From positions 13,307,366 through 13,371,365 of the forward strand of contig NC_088777.1 in assembly GCF_954871325.1 (NCBI RefSeq): a stretch of DNA of 64,000 bases, given 5' to 3'. The notes beneath the pieces were generated by a model that was not told the DNA's origin, did not search any database, and worked only from the letters and a program-made list of their open reading frames with translations. Each line of letters opens with the position of its first letter. Positions within the stretch are counted from its first letter, which is position 1. The stretch comes from Gordionus sp. m RMFG-2023. Taxonomy: Eukaryota; Nematomorpha; Gordioida; Chordodea; Parachordodidae. This document shows positions 36,395 to 50,227 of this stretch, piece after piece. The position numbers were made by a program, and so were the translations under genes.

Positions 36395-36740
36395 CACCCT
36401 GGTAGTGACAAATGGAAGTTATGGGTGGAATCCAATTAGATAAAAGTATAGGATTAGATATTAAGAGCAAGATATATTCGTTAGTGAGCAGGCCGGCATT
36501 ATTGCATAAAGTTGAATGCCCGTTTGCCCGAAAAAAGGGGAATTATGAGAGTTATAGAAATGAGAATAATCAGGTGGACGCTGGATACTATAAAGGAGCA
36601 TGTGATGAATTAAGTAATTAAGAAAATCTTTCGAAAAAGAAGTAGCGAGACTAGAAGTTGGATATATACGTAAAAGATGGCGCTCAAATAATAAATGGCA
36701 GGTTGTGATTAACGAATATAAGGTATAAGCTTAAACAGAG
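36395..36740 (+). mobile_element. LINE reverse-transcriptase C-terminal fragment
   Basis: The frame at 36412-36621 contains KSKIYSLVSRPALLHKVECP, matching the KIYKxVVRPALxYGxECW motif after the reverse-transcriptase domain of non-LTR retrotransposons. It continues, after a frameshift, as MRVIEMRIIRWTLDTIKEHV, matching the family's MxxxEMRMLRWxxGxTxxDxIRN motif. This is an RTE- or craniofacial-type tail. The domain core is absent and at least one frameshift is present, so it is a dead fragment. Confidence 0.75.
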
Positions 36741-39700
36741 GACTTGATAAATGACAGAATGTGGGGGACTAGAATTTAAGGTGCCAAATGAAATCTATCA
36801 TTTACGAATGTTTCATTTAATTTTAAAGGACTACCATTTTCACGATGATTGAGGAGCCAAAGTCTTGTTTGACCACTAACTATATTCTAAGTTTAAATTA
36901 TGTTCCTCTATTTCTTCCTTCTTTATTAAATTTTATAAATTTTTTTTCTTATTTCCCTAAACTCTTGCTTTTTTTTGGAAGTTTAACACATTTTTGTAGT
37001 GTATTAAGAAAACTTTAATTAGATATTTCCCTATATCTATTATAAACTAAACACTATGACGTGTAACCAAAAAATTAATAAAAATTTTTACGATAAAGAC
37101 ATTAAAATTTTTAAAATTTTAATTTATTGAGATTATCTTTTCCTACTTAAATTTTTGTTAGATTCAGAAAAAATGCATTTACATCGTACCACTTTTTTCA
37201 TTATTTCCACACATTCATAAACTATATCTAATATAAATAATAATGAAAATATTTAAAATCTACTCTCCCAAAAATTAAAAATTTTATGGTGGATAGTTGA
37301 ATAATTAATATATATCAAAGATTAGTTATACTAGATTTTTCGTTAACATACAATTGTAATTTTTTGGCTTCATAAAATAATTAAGATAACATAAATAAAT
37401 CTTTTTGTTAAATGAAATAAACACTATATAGATTATATTTGAGATAAAATTCAAAAACGTCATTTCACAGATATTTAATATTCAACATATATAGTCATTA
37501 CTTTCTATCATATAATAAATATACATACATTGTTTTCATTGTATATATTAATATCTAAATAATTTTTATTGATATATTAGCTTTTTTACATCTGTATTTA
37601 ATATGTCCAATACAGCACATTTAATATTTTGATAATAGTAATAACTAATGATATTATTAAATGTCTTCTTAATATAAATCTTAACAGATAATCACTAAAA
37701 AAATATTTATGATCATCACTATTTTGTTATATCAATTATAATGATCCAGCACAATAAATAAAAATATATTGTTATATAAATTTAAAAAAAAATAATGCTT
37801 CATTTATAAAAATAAAACAATTTAAAAAGTATTTCATTTCATTTATGGTTTATCCAACACAACAAGGAAATATAAAAATAAATGAATGAATAAATTAAAT
37901 ATTCTCAATTTATATATATAAATTTCTCCAAAAATTGTTTGGTGTCAAATGAAACATATTTTATTATTCAATTATATTTAGTGATTATCAATATTAATAA
38001 TGTTAAAATATTGTTTATCAATAATAGATTATTATAATTTTTATCGAATTATAAGAGACTCTTTATTTTTTATATACTATTATAGTGTATTGTATTTCAT
38101 TTCAAATCAGGCATGAAGATACATATTAATATTTTTTATTGAGATATAAAAATATTAATAAAAAAAAATCAATGAAAGGAAGTGAGTCTATAATACCGTA
38201 TACTGGAATTAAGACATATATTTCAGATATTTATATATTTTGTCCGAATAATTGTCAATATTATATTCATTCGGTATATAATTAATATCCCTTTCATAAA
38301 GTGATTATTAAATTAACACGTTATTAAAAAAATGATATTACTTTTATAAACTTAAATTCTTTATTATCCGGCTATTTGCAGCTTTTAATTATATAAAAGA
38401 TAATACAGTATAATAGGTGATTCCTGGCAAACGATTTTATCGTAACACTTTGTCACAAAATTAAAAGAAATATATTAGTGATAAAAAAATAATCCAATAT
38501 CTTATAACGTGATTCAAAATTTATATAAAAATATTTAATATAATCTATATCAACTAATAATAGTTAAATAGCACGACAAAAAATGTCCGCTAGACATAGC
38601 CTTAGATAGCTTCTCAGTGGTAATGCTAGTATACATGCGTAATTATAAAATTTCTCTTTTTTTTTTAGCAAAAAGAAGGAAATTCATTCTAAATAGCACA
38701 AAAGGAAAATCCACATATAAAATATTTTCAAATTTCCAAGATTTAAGGGGTGTTTTAAGACTCTTTAAATTTTGAATTTTAATAAAAAGTCACTAATTAT
38801 TCAGTAACCAGGGTTATAAAGATATAAGGTGCTCAGCATTCTTGAATTTAATTTTGAGAAAACATCCTAATTGAAAGCTTATTTGTTCAGCGAATTTCAT
38901 TAATTACTATAGAATATTCATTCAACTTAATTAATTCTTATAGTCATTTTCAATGTTTCCTACTCTTTTCTTTCCGTCTTTATTTTCTATGGCTTTTTTG
39001 AACTTTCGATTGCAACATCTTTATATTGTCATTTGTACATTTTTTTTTAGGTTTTTCTAATTATGACAAATATGACATTTTGTCGTAAATAATTGACAAT
39101 AATAAAAAAATATGACTTTGAGGTAAAATATGCAAGAATTTATTATTTTTGGGAACGAAATTTTTCTTTTGAATCTTTTTAATATAAAGGTAGGAGATTT
39201 TTTTTTTCAAACAATTATATATTACAATGGGTGGCTTTTATTATCCATAAATTTCTATAATTTATAAGATATAAAAAAAATATGAATATAATATATTTTT
39301 GACATTACCAGAGGCTCTCATAATATTTTTTTAAAAAATATAGTTTATAATAGTTATTATATCATTACTTTATTGTCATAAAAAATTTTAATGGAAAATA
39401 TTTTCATGTCAGACTTGGGGGTGACACAAATGTCTAGATATTATAGAATATAATTGTAATACAAAGATAATATTAATTTTTTAGTAGATTTATGAGGATT
39501 TTATAAGATATATTATAATTCTTCATTTCAATAAAAAAAAACGTTTAATTTTGTCAAAAATATATAATAATATAAATAACTAAATTTATTATACCTCTTT
39601 AGAAAAACGAGTTGTATATTATAATTTTTTTGATTTAGTCCCTAAAAAATTGGTAGAAAATTGTCTAAAATAAAATATTTATAGTTTTGCATGTAGAAGC

Positions 39701-41697
39701 TTGTAGCTGAACTTTATTTAATGAATTTTAACAAAAAATAGTATAAATTATATATTTTGTTCATAAAGAGGGAATTACTAAACCAGGCTATGAAAAATTT
39801 TGAACGCTTGAAATTAAAATGATGATATCTTATTTGTATCATAAATAAGATTTAATTTGCATAATTTTATTTAATCCATTTTTTAGTTGAGAGACTATTT
39901 GGTTTAGTGAAAGATGTTTTTTTTAAGGGGGGGGGGGGTTATTTGCTAAATAAAGACCATATGAATTTATTTATTAATATACATACCAACGCAATATTGT
40001 TCCTATTTTTGAAATTAAATTATTGCTTGAGAGGTACTCAAATGTTGATATAAAATCTAAATTTAAATGCCAATTAAAGTGAATTCATTTGAATGCAACG
40101 CTTTAATATAATCTATTTATTTTGTTATTATTTTTCACAATATATACTAAAATATTTTATTATACATTCAAATGTAAGATAAGCTGGTACGTATTAATTA
40201 ATTAATTTAATTTAAACATTAAAAGCTAACAATAATATTTCATGATAATTTAATTATATACTTATTTTTATATAATTAAACAGAATAAAAAATGATTAGT
40301 TTCTCAAATTTTAAGTTTTACTATTCTATCATAAATGATATCCTGAAAAAATGGAACTTTTCTTAGAGTATATATTTAGATCTCTTTACAGGACATATAT
40401 CAGATGTATTAAAAGTCTATTTTAACAGCTCATATAATATACTAGTAAGGGCTTGGAGGTCTAAGGTTATAACCACTATAAACTGCCGAAAATATAAAAA
40501 ATGACGAATAGAATAGACTAATATAGGAACTGATATATTAATTGCTTGTCATATTTATAAAGTTTTCGATTAATATTTTTTTCCCCCCAATTTTTTAGAG
40601 TTTTGATTCGGGTCCTATAAATTTCAAAATTTTATTTTAATATTATTCGCTTTAAAAAAATAATTTTAAATTGTAATATAAAGATATATTTAAAAAAACA
40701 TTTAAACCTTTCCTACATTATAATAAAATCAATTATTTTTATGATTAGCATTTTCGAAACAAAAATGTTAAATAAAAAGATTCTTCTCTTATTGTATTTA
40801 TAACAGAATAGATAAATTTTCTATTTTATAATTTGATTTTAAAAAAAATTTAACATTACATAATATAGTAATATTGCGTGGTATATAAATATAGATATAA
40901 ATATTAATTATATAATTCAGTAATAAATATAGTAATCAAGAAAAAAAAAATATATTAATATCTCAAATAAATTAAATATAATATCTATTTTAAAATAATT
41001 ATATTAATTTTTTTAAAATTAAACTTTATTATATAAAATGCATTGCTTTTTGAAATAGAATCTCTCTTTTTAACTTAAAAGATTGATTAAGGCTAATTTA
41101 TAATGGCAACTGTACTTTTCCCAGTGTTTTGCATTGTTAACCCCCCCCCCCCCGCCCTCCTCCTATCCTAATCATTTATTAGAGTATTGTTATTAGTTAA
41201 TTATGTTTAAATTTTGTTTGTAAAAGATATTTTTAAATAAGCTATTTTATTTAACCCTCCCTTAAGGCTCAACACATTTGTTATGGCCAAATTAAAAATT
41301 CATGGAATCCTATAGATTAGATCCTAGAGTATCGCAGCTGATGATGGCGATACTTTTTATTTTGCAATCACACTCTTTTTCCCTTCTTTTTATTCTTTTA
41401 AAATAAATTAAAATATAAAAAATTCAAGAATAATAAAATGTTCTTTTTCTTTTTAAATGTAATAAATATAATAAATCCGAAATTAATACATCTATTAAAA
41501 TAAATTTAATATAAAATATATGTAAAAAAGGGAAACTATAACAATGAACACGGCCGAAATTAACTAGATAATTCAAGGTATTCTTATGAAATCTTGAATA
41601 AGGTTTTTTTGTCAAGTAAACTCATAATATGTGTTTAATCTCCATGGTTGAAATAAAAGATTCAGATTCTTATAATTTTCTTTGTCTTATTTTTATT
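36741..41697. other. Five-kilobase A+T desert
   Basis: I find no coding signal, element end or RNA gene here. G12 at 39927-39938 and C13 at 41141-41153 are the only compositional landmarks. Confidence 0.45.
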
Positions 41698-42550
41698 TCA
41701 ATAAAAATCCATATAATTATATTGTAATATTTTATCTGTTAATAAGATTGATAAAATATCCATTGGATTATTAACATTTATCCAAAACAATCCAGGTGAC
41801 GTTCTTGATGTATTTACTAGTATCTTGTTTGGTATAATATTATTCAATATTATCATTATTTCTCTTTGGATCCTGCTAAAAAATGCTCAATAATGTCATT
41901 TCTTTGTTAAATAAACATTATCAAATTATCTTCACCAAATATTTAAGGAAAAATTAAAATAAAACCTAAGCCTTGAGGAAATTAAATCAATTATCCGCCA
42001 CCATCTCATCTTGCAAACCTTGTTCTGAATTTTATAAGACCTATGGATGACAAAAATAATGTTTGTAAGCACATCATAAGTCTAGCAGCCAATTATTTAA
42101 TGCAGTATATATATTATTTTTAATGTCTTCGGATCCAGCCAATACCAGTTACCCTTAAATAAGCTAAAGTATTAATATAAGATTAGAAATCAGAAAGTCT
42201 AGGTACTTTATTATACCTTCTATTATGAGTCTAACAATCTAGATGTAAGAGACCTGATAGTTCTAATATCTTTCATTTCTTGAAAATAAGCCAAAATTTG
42301 TGCCATTAATGTATACTTGCAAAATATCTTGGTGCTTGAAGATAATGTCTTTATCAGATTGATAAATAAGGTATTATTGACCAAGGAAATTGACTCCGCA
42401 TCAAATATCATTGATTATGACTCGCCAATTTTTGTGAAACACCTAGTTAAAATATTTTACAAATTTGGGAAAAGAAAATTCCACAATATCATTTTCCAGG
42501 GAAATTTCTTTGCTATCTGTCTCAAAATCTTCCAGATCTATTTCTATTGT
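41698..42550 (-). pseudogene. Broken coding-looking tract, unrecognised
   Basis: Three minus-strand blocks read as protein: about 42437-42545 (IDLEDFETDSKEISLENDIV, EFSFPKF), 42223-42411 (MIFDAESISLVNNTLF, KTLSSSTKIFCKYTLMAQIL, RTIRSLTSRLLDS) and 41698-41880 (IIPNKILVNTSRTSPGLFWI, NVNNPMDILSILL). Stops and frame changes separate them and no tidy splice sites join them. They may be exons of one gene, a dead transposon gene or partly chance. Confidence 0.3.
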
Positions 42551-42622
42551 TTTTACATTTTAATTTACTTAATAATACTGAAAAAGTTGCGCGCTATTCC
42601 TGTCTCTCCGAAATATGAATAA

Positions 42623-45293
42623 AATAAATATTTATACACAATTTTTTTTGAAATAATAAGTAAGTTAATAACTTATTAAAATGATTACTATAATTAAAAT
42701 TAAAGAAATATGTATAACTTAACCATTGGCCTACACAAATCAGATATAAAGCATTTCAATAAATTTAATAATGAAAAAGCCACCCCAAATACCCCTCCCC
42801 CTCCCCATTCTCGCTTTAGATTATCTTATCTTAATAATTGATGGCCCCCTATATTCCTGAGTTACTGACACGAAATACCCAATAAGAGTTAACCTCGGTC
42901 TTCAAATAAAGTAGCCTTTTAATTTAGAATAAAATTCTCTATTAAACAAGTTTATAAAGTCTTTGGATTTTACTGTAACGGTCATGTATGACTTTCCTGT
43001 AAGCATCACTGCTTATCTAGACAGTATTTTGCTAGGCAGAAGTATATTTAGGTCCATTAATTTTAATGGACTACACTTGTTGTAGACCATTACATTGGCC
43101 GGGGTACATTCTTTAAAATATATTTGTTGATTTTCAATTTTTTTTTACAAATATTTATTTTCTGAAAATTTTAAATTATATAGATTATTTTTTTAAAAAA
43201 TTATTAACTTTTACTTATTTTTCTTTTAAATGTTTTTTCATAGTTACATATTGCGTATACATGTATTTGGGAGTTTGGGATAAAGAAATATTTTTCTTAA
43301 CTTTTTTTTTACTAAATAGTTTTAATGAGGGGGGGGGGCACCCCGTCTCTTATACATCTATAGATTACTGCTAAAGTGCTAATAATACTAAAAAATATTA
43401 AAGAGAACTAAGATTTGTTTTTTCCACCAACCCGTTATAAATATTATATTATTTTTAATAGATTTATATCTTCAAATCAAAGATTGTAAAAAAAATTTCG
43501 AGACAGAACATATTTTAGCCTTCTAACTTTTGTTAATGCGTAGTCTGTCTTCATAAATATCTCGAATGCATAGTATATGAAAAAAAATTCAGCCCTATTT
43601 TCCTCTCATCATACATATATAGGCTTATTAGAATAGATTAAGAATTTCTTACCCGAACCATAAATATCGCCAGATTAGACATATTTTTCTAACTTTTGTA
43701 ATTAAATTTTTTTTAAAATTTTTATTTCTTTTGAAAAAAAAATCCAATAAAATTTTAATTATTTCTGACTTTTACATATTACTATAATAAATATTTATAT
43801 ATATTTAAAAATAAAATGAAAGAATAATTAACTTTTGAAGATGCATAAACACGTAAAATTTTCCTTAACCCCCCCCCCCCCCCCCTTTTATTTTTCCAAA
43901 ATAAAATTGTATATTCTAGTTTTAGATAAAAATTACATCAAAATTTTAAAAATAATTTGATAAATAATATAATTTTCTGTTAATAAGAGCCATCTATATT
44001 CGTATTAAAAGTTTCATGTTTGTGAATTGTTTTCCGAAAAGAAATTATGAAAAACTTGTATAATCAGGTCATTGAATATCACCTATATATCTGCCATTTT
44101 TTTTCTCGAAAACCCTATTCGACTTATATTATATATTAATAAATTATTCCCCAAGATTTTACAAACTAAACACTATGTAACCTTTTAATATTCTATAATA
44201 CTTTTCTAAATAATTAACTTTTGAAAAGGAAATATGAAATTATACTTAGTTATTTCTATTCAAGAAAATAAATATTTTTAAATAATAATAATTTTTAAAT
44301 TAAACAGATTTTATTTTGAGCATGTGAATTGAACCAATAAAAAATTAAACGTCTTTTAAAAAATTAATATCAAATAAAATAATGCCATCATGCGGATTGT
44401 CATTTATAGAATAAATTATGAACATAATCATGAAGTTTATTTTAGAACCTCGAGATGGGTCTTTCCTCCGACAAAGGTTGGATATAGAAATTCTTAAAGT
44501 GAACTAAATTAGATTCAATGATAATATACCAAAGAGCTACCCTAGACTCTTTTGCTTCTTATTATCTTCTCGCTTTTTACTATATTTGGCCTTTATATAA
44601 ATTTTTATATTTGGTTTTTTTTAAATACTTAACATATTTTGAATATTCTATTTTAATATAGTTTTATTAAAAAAAATTTTCCAGACATATTATACTAATT
44701 TCAAATTAAAATATTGAAAAAAAATAAAATTTATATAATTGATATTTCTTTATGTTTTATTAAATTTCTTGAGTATAAGGGTTATTTTATATTACTACGT
44801 AATATAATCACTTAATTATTAAACTGATCATCTTTTACTTTATCATTTATTTAAATTTATCAAAACAATTGTTCCAACAAACAAAAATTATATTCAAAAT
44901 TAAAAAAACTAAAATATCTAAAATTAAATTTATTTTTTTTACTGTTCTTCACTTTCATATATTCACAATATATGACAATTTTTATATCATTTTATTATAA
45001 CAATCATAAATTTAAATTTCATGTAGGAGAATAAAAAGAGGGGTATTTCGAACGTGTAATATATATGTTGTATTGGAATATAGAATTCTTCGAGATTAAC
45101 TCAAAAGCTCATTTACAAAGTGTTTAAAGTATATATTTTACAAATACTGAAATGCATTTTTAGCTAAATCAGATTTTAAAAATTAAAAAATCGCCTTGAA
45201 AGATTCCGAATCACCAATCTTATGAATTTTTGATAATTTTGCCATGAACTGTTTTTAATCTATTTAGAATTTTCGGTTATCGCTTCTTTCGAG
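42623..45293. other. A+T-rich intergenic DNA with G/C runs
   Basis: G10 lies at 43329-43338 and C17 at 43869-43885. A TCCATTAATTTTAATGGA palindrome lies near 43052. No gene is seen. Confidence 0.4.
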
Positions 45294-45370
45294 GTAAGTT
45301 GTTAAACGGCTCGATTTAACCAATTTTTAAAAACGGTTAACTCAATATTTTATCAAAAAAAGGGGAATTG
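45294..45370. repeat. Partial GTTAAACGGCTCG MITE
   Basis: AGTTGTTAAACGGCTCGATT and CCAATTTTTAAAAACGG match the left end of 24007-24232. The right end is missing. Confidence 0.6.
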
Positions 45371-46543
45371 GTTAATTTTTTTGATGAATTAAAATTTCAC
45401 TCATAAAAATGACTACAAAATTTAATTTTGATAACTTTATTTGAGGGCTAAATTTAATATGAATGGCTTTGGCCTTAAACTAAGTTTCAATGTATTTTAT
45501 TCATTTCTCATGTGCATAATGAATTCCAATGATATCTTTATAAAAATTAAATAAATCTATGTTTATTTGATTCTCATATAGATTAAGTTTCACTTTAAAG
45601 GCCTACCTACCTTAATGGGATATTAAGAGATTTAAATAACGCTTCTTGCTCATTTGTATCTAAAATTAAAGGGAGTGCATTTACCCAAAAGCCCCATTTT
45701 ATTGACCTTTTGAAGCTTCCAACTATGGCAAGGACATTTATCAAGATAATAGGAAAAGATACCCTTGGAAAACCCCAGAACCCCCCCCCCCCCCGATAAA
45801 TATCAAATAAAACAGTATTTTTTAAAATGAAATTTATGCAGTAACACATTTTAATTCTCTCACATAACATAGGATCTCTTCCACGAGATTTTCTTCAAGT
45901 CGAAAAACGAGTGGTGGGGAATTATTAGTAATTTATCACAGGGCTGTGAACCCTCAAAAAGAGATTCAGGCTTGGATTCTGGTTCAGTGAAATATCTCTG
46001 AACCAGGTTCGGGTTCAAGTGGGCTCAGGGTTCGTGGTCCAGAAAAATAAAGACATAAAATTTAGTAAAAAGAACAGAAACATCAGTTTTTTAGAAATTT
46101 TATTAACTATATTTAGGCTTTACCATAAAAATATCTTATTATTATAATTAGAATATAAGCGAATTATCAGATATCTTCCAAATTCGAGATTTTAAAATTA
46201 AAATATCGATTTTTTATGCCCAACTTTGACAGCGCATTGCAATTAATAAAGCTTATGTTCTTTTCTTTGGTACTACTTTTAATTTAATAATACAACAAAC
46301 AAAATTAAATATTCCCTAAAATATATATTATTATCTATTATTAAAAAGTTAGAAAATATTAAAATTTTTGATGCCAATTGCTAAACAAAAAATTTTGAAT
46401 CTTAGAAAAGTTCCTATGAAGCGTATAGATGTGCCGAAGATCCGAAGACATATTTATTAAAAACCTAAAACAATGTTATGTACGGAAGAAGTTCAAGAGG
46501 AATTTGCTGAAATGACAATCAATGAGACAAACAAGTAAGAAAG

Positions 46544-46790
46544 GATATTTTGCAAAATTATTAATTAGTATAATATGATTTTTTTTTTTAAAAAATTAAT
46601 TTATATATGATGATATAATCCTGGGAATATCTCTAAAAACTAAGGGAGGTGTTCTAGGTATGATTGATGATATTTTGCAAAATTATTAATAAGTAATATG
46701 AATTTTTTTTTAAAAAATAAATTTATATATGATGATATAATCCTGGGAATATCTCTAAAAACTAAGGGAGGTGTTTTAGGTATGATTGAT
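46544..46790 (+). repeat. Tandem duplication of about 124 bases
   Basis: 46544-46668 and 46669-46790 are near-identical and differ by a few substitutions and the length of a T run. Each unit holds ATCCTGGGAATATCTCTAAA. It arose inside the 45939-49107 element. Confidence 0.92.
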
Positions 46791-47037
46791 AAATTATTAT
46801 GATTATTATTATCTTTTAAAAAGATAAAAAATTGAAAAAGAAAAATATATATTAATTTTTAATATATTGGAATTACCATGGAATTACTGTATGTTCTAGA
46901 AAAAGTTTAATTTTTATTAAGCTTCGGAACAATCATAATAAAATGGAGCACTCTAAAATATACTTAAAGGAATTCCACGCAAAATAATTTTCACCAAAAA
47001 GGCCATTATATTCAAAATATAAAAAAAATGTTAAATG

Positions 47038-48221
47038 CAGACTTGTAGCAACTAGCAAGCTACTTAGCGCGCTATTTTTTTTGGTAGCTATAGTTAATAG
47101 CGGCTACTTTTTTGTAATTATTTAATTTTTAGTGCGCTACTTAGCTACTTTAAAAAAATATAATGCAGGTAAGTATAAACATAAAAATGTAAATATAATA
47201 TCATAATTAATTATAATTTTTATGATTTATTATTTAATTTTGAAATTGAAATATATTTTCAAATTTATATTTTCATTTGTATTGTAAAACTAAATCACGT
47301 GTTAATAATTGAAAATGTTATAGCATATGGATATCCAAATCGTTGAAAGTGATTCAGACATTGATATTAATGAAATGAAAGATACCAGGGAAGAAAATGT
47401 TCTTAATAGCTATAATACAAATTTCCCATTCCCTAGATTTGAATTTTTTAAAATAAATATAAAAACCAAAACTGGCTTCAAATTTATTTATTTAAAATGT
47501 AAAAAAAATATTTCCTAAAATCAATCCAGTTATAACCTCAAGAAACACCAAAAGGTAAATTGTCATTTTTACATTCTAATAGTATTTATTTTATAAGACT
47601 GTTCATGCCAATAGTTTTAAGGAAATGGAGAAACATCTAAATAATTTTGGTATAGACGACTCTACATCCAAAAAGACTAATTCAATTCAAACCAAATTAA
47701 TTAATAATACAAATGCCAATATTTCTCAGAAATTGGCTGATAAAGTTATTGTTGATTTTATAATTGATACAGTTCAGCCAATGTCCTTGGTTGATAATCC
47801 ATCATTTACCATGATGATTAAGACTCTATCCCTGGTACAACAATTTTATGTCGCCATACACTAATGAATAAAATAGCAGATAACTTTAAAGTGATGAAAG
47901 ATGCTCTAATAGTAGAGTTATCATATATATGTACCACGGCAGATAGTTGGACACATAACACTGGTAAAAACTTATAAAATGCAACAAATTACCATAAATA
48001 TTTATTTTATTACATAAATTTTTTAATAATCATAACTATATTTTAATATTTATAAATGTTGATTTTTATATATTTACTATAATAACATTATAAGCAAAAA
48101 ATAAAACAAATTTGTTTCTAAATTTTTTTTATAAAAAGTAGCTTAAAAAGAAGCTAAAGCTACTTTAAAAAAATAGTAGCTAAAAGTGCGCTACTTTTAA
48201 AAGTAGCGATTAACAACTCTG
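47038..48221 (+). mobile_element. hAT transposon, nested, with perfect target duplication
   Basis: The 1184-base element begins CAGACTTGTAGCAACTAGC and ends GTAGCGATTAACAACTCTG, flanked by a perfect GTTAAATG duplication (47030-47037 and 48222-48229). Plus-strand transposase pieces are VIVDFIIDTVQPMSLVDNPS near 47745 and ELSYICTTADSWTH near 47915, both N-terminal hAT motifs. The catalytic and dimerisation parts are absent, so it is an internally deleted copy. TAGCGCGCTA/AGTAGC words repeat at both ends. Its right end is copied at about 54600-54847. Confidence 0.92.
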
Positions 48222-49239
48222 GTTAAATGTTTCCAATTATACACGTTTTTTAATATTATTTTAATATAGTTTTATATTATGTTATTTTAAATCAGAGTTG
48301 TGTATTTGACCGGACAAATATGGTCAAATTCAAATAAATGATTTTTAAGACTATATTAACTTTATTGTTTATATAATAGTAAAATAAATCTACATATTAA
48401 TTTTATAATATTTTTTAAATTCATTGTGATTCAATAACTAATGTTTAGCTCATCGTGGCATAGTTTTGTTCTGATCCATATACAATATTATCATTTTCTT
48501 TAATATTCTTAATCTATTTTCCTTTTGTCGAGATCTTCAATCGATTTCTGTTTTAGTAAGAGTATTAAAACAAATTAACCAATTTCTTAGAAGTAGAAAT
48601 AGGAATTGTCAGTAAATTGCCACTTTTATTGATGGGCATGGTGAGAGAAACCCATTCCACTAACTTAAGAACGGAATCTGATTGATCGAAGTTACTGCTT
48701 TCCACATAATTTGTTATAAATTGGCCTCTTTTACTTATGAAATATTTTGATCAGCATCACTTTGTAAAATGTCGAATTCTTGTTATATATCACATATTTC
48801 ATTAAATTCACTATTAGTAAGATGTTCCCCTTGATATTGGAGATCCAATAAATAAGCAGCACTGTGATCACTTGCATTTATCGTTTTTTCTTTTTTCAAA
48901 CATATTTTTAATTATTTTTCACTCCTCTTGACCGGTCAATTGACCGACTTGCCAACACATAAATACATTTTTTAAAATAAATAAAAATTTAATATTTAAA
49001 ATTATCGAACCCTGAACACTAAATTTTAAAAAAGGTTTCGGGTTTGGGTTCATTAAAATATTGAGCGTTAGAAGGGTTCTGGTTCAGAGCATGGATTCAC
49101 ATCCCAGCCTTATCATAAATGGGGTTTGTGTAAGACCTTCAAATCTTGAGAATTTGGAAGGTCTAGTTATTGAAGGTATTAGTTTAAATATAATTATATT
49201 TTCATAAAAATTTAAATATTATAAGTGATTGGGCAAATC

Positions 49240-49813
49240 ATGGCTCCCAGAATTCAAAATTTTTATTATTATTATTATTATTTGATAATGGCCCACATGC
49301 TGAAGAACGTATAATATTCATGCTTGAAACGGATGAATCCTTAAATTTAATAGCATATACAACAGCATGGTATATAGATGGAAATTTCCCCATGTCTCCG
49401 AAAACTTTCTATTATATGTTATAAGAGTATCAATAAACCCTATTTTTATCACAGCTGTTTATTGTGTCCTACAAAAAAACCAAAATACTTATGAGAAAAT
49501 ATTCGAAATAATATTTCTAAATGTCAGGGGATTTATTTTCTGAACCATTATATATACATATTGATTTCTAAAAGTCTGCTGCGAACGTGGTTAAAACTAT
49601 CTGGTATGATTATTAATATATTTATTGTTTATATTCATTTTTTTATAAGGGGATCACATCGTAATCAAAGGATGTTTTTACCATTTATGTCAAAGTACCT
49701 ATTGAAAAATTCAAAAGCTAGGCTTGGGATGTCAATATAGAACTGATAAAACTCTGAGCTTCTTTTGTGGGATGATGGACGGCTTAGCATTTGTTCCCTT
49801 ATGTGATATGGAC
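49240..49813 (+). mobile_element. MULE transposase remnant, left part
   Basis: A plus-strand frame reads NGPHAEERIIFMLETDES, then TTAWYIDGNFPMSPKTFYYM, then (frame changed) YINPIFITAVYCVLQKNQNT and YEKIFEIIFLNVRGF. WYIDGTFxxxPxxFYQ is the MULE motif holding the first catalytic aspartate, and the following text matches the family's PVVYCLLPNKxxxTYxxIF. It continues beyond the hAT insertion at 51342 in register. Several stops and frameshifts are present, and no terminal inverted repeats were found. Confidence 0.75.
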
Positions 49814-50227
49814 TAGAGGTCTGCATTGGGCGGGTTTTTGGATAATATGCCCACCCACTCAATGTTTAAAAATTTTTTTAGCCCGCCTGCCCATTAGTCT
49901 AAAATTTCTTGCCCGCCCGCCCAAGTCAGAAATTTTTTACCCGCCCGCCCTTATAAAATTTTTTTTACCCAAGCCCGCTATTTTAAGCATCTAATGAAAA
50001 TAGTTTCAACATTACATCTCTATAAGTTTTATAATTTAGGAAATTACTATATTAAGCTTAAAAAATATTCAATTTAAATTATGGATAATTTATTTTATCA
50101 AATAAAATATTTATAAAATAAATATTATAAGTAATTATAATGCAAAAATAATAATGAATCCACATTTTTGGGATACAAACACGTTCTTCTTTGTTCTAAA
50201 AACCTTCCGACAATGCTAAATTTTCTT

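Larger units (their letters stand above)
45939..49107 (-). mobile_element. hAT transposon remnant carrying nested insertions
   Basis: The ends CAGGGCTGTGAACCC and GGATTCACATCCCAG are inverse. The flanks ATTTATCA and CCTTATCA agree at 6 of 8 bases, in keeping with an old hAT duplication. On the minus strand at 48540-48900 the sequence HSAAYLLDLQYQGEHLTNSE (hAT pattern HxAAYLLDPRYxG) and KLVEWVSLTMPINKSGN can be read between stops. Inside lie a younger hAT (47038-48221), a possible second one starting CAGAGTTGTGTATTTGACCGG at 48293, and a tandem duplication at 46544-46790. Confidence 0.65.

Noticed and set aside
45607-45870. An 87-codon minus-strand frame
   Set aside because: It crosses a C14 homopolymer and has no motif; the GFWGFPRVSF part looks tempting but stands alone.
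49665-49994. Frames crossing 49814 and similar ones crossing 51341
   Set aside because: They are chimeras of MULE sequence and hAT ends; the proline and arginine-rich parts come from CCCGCCC repeats.
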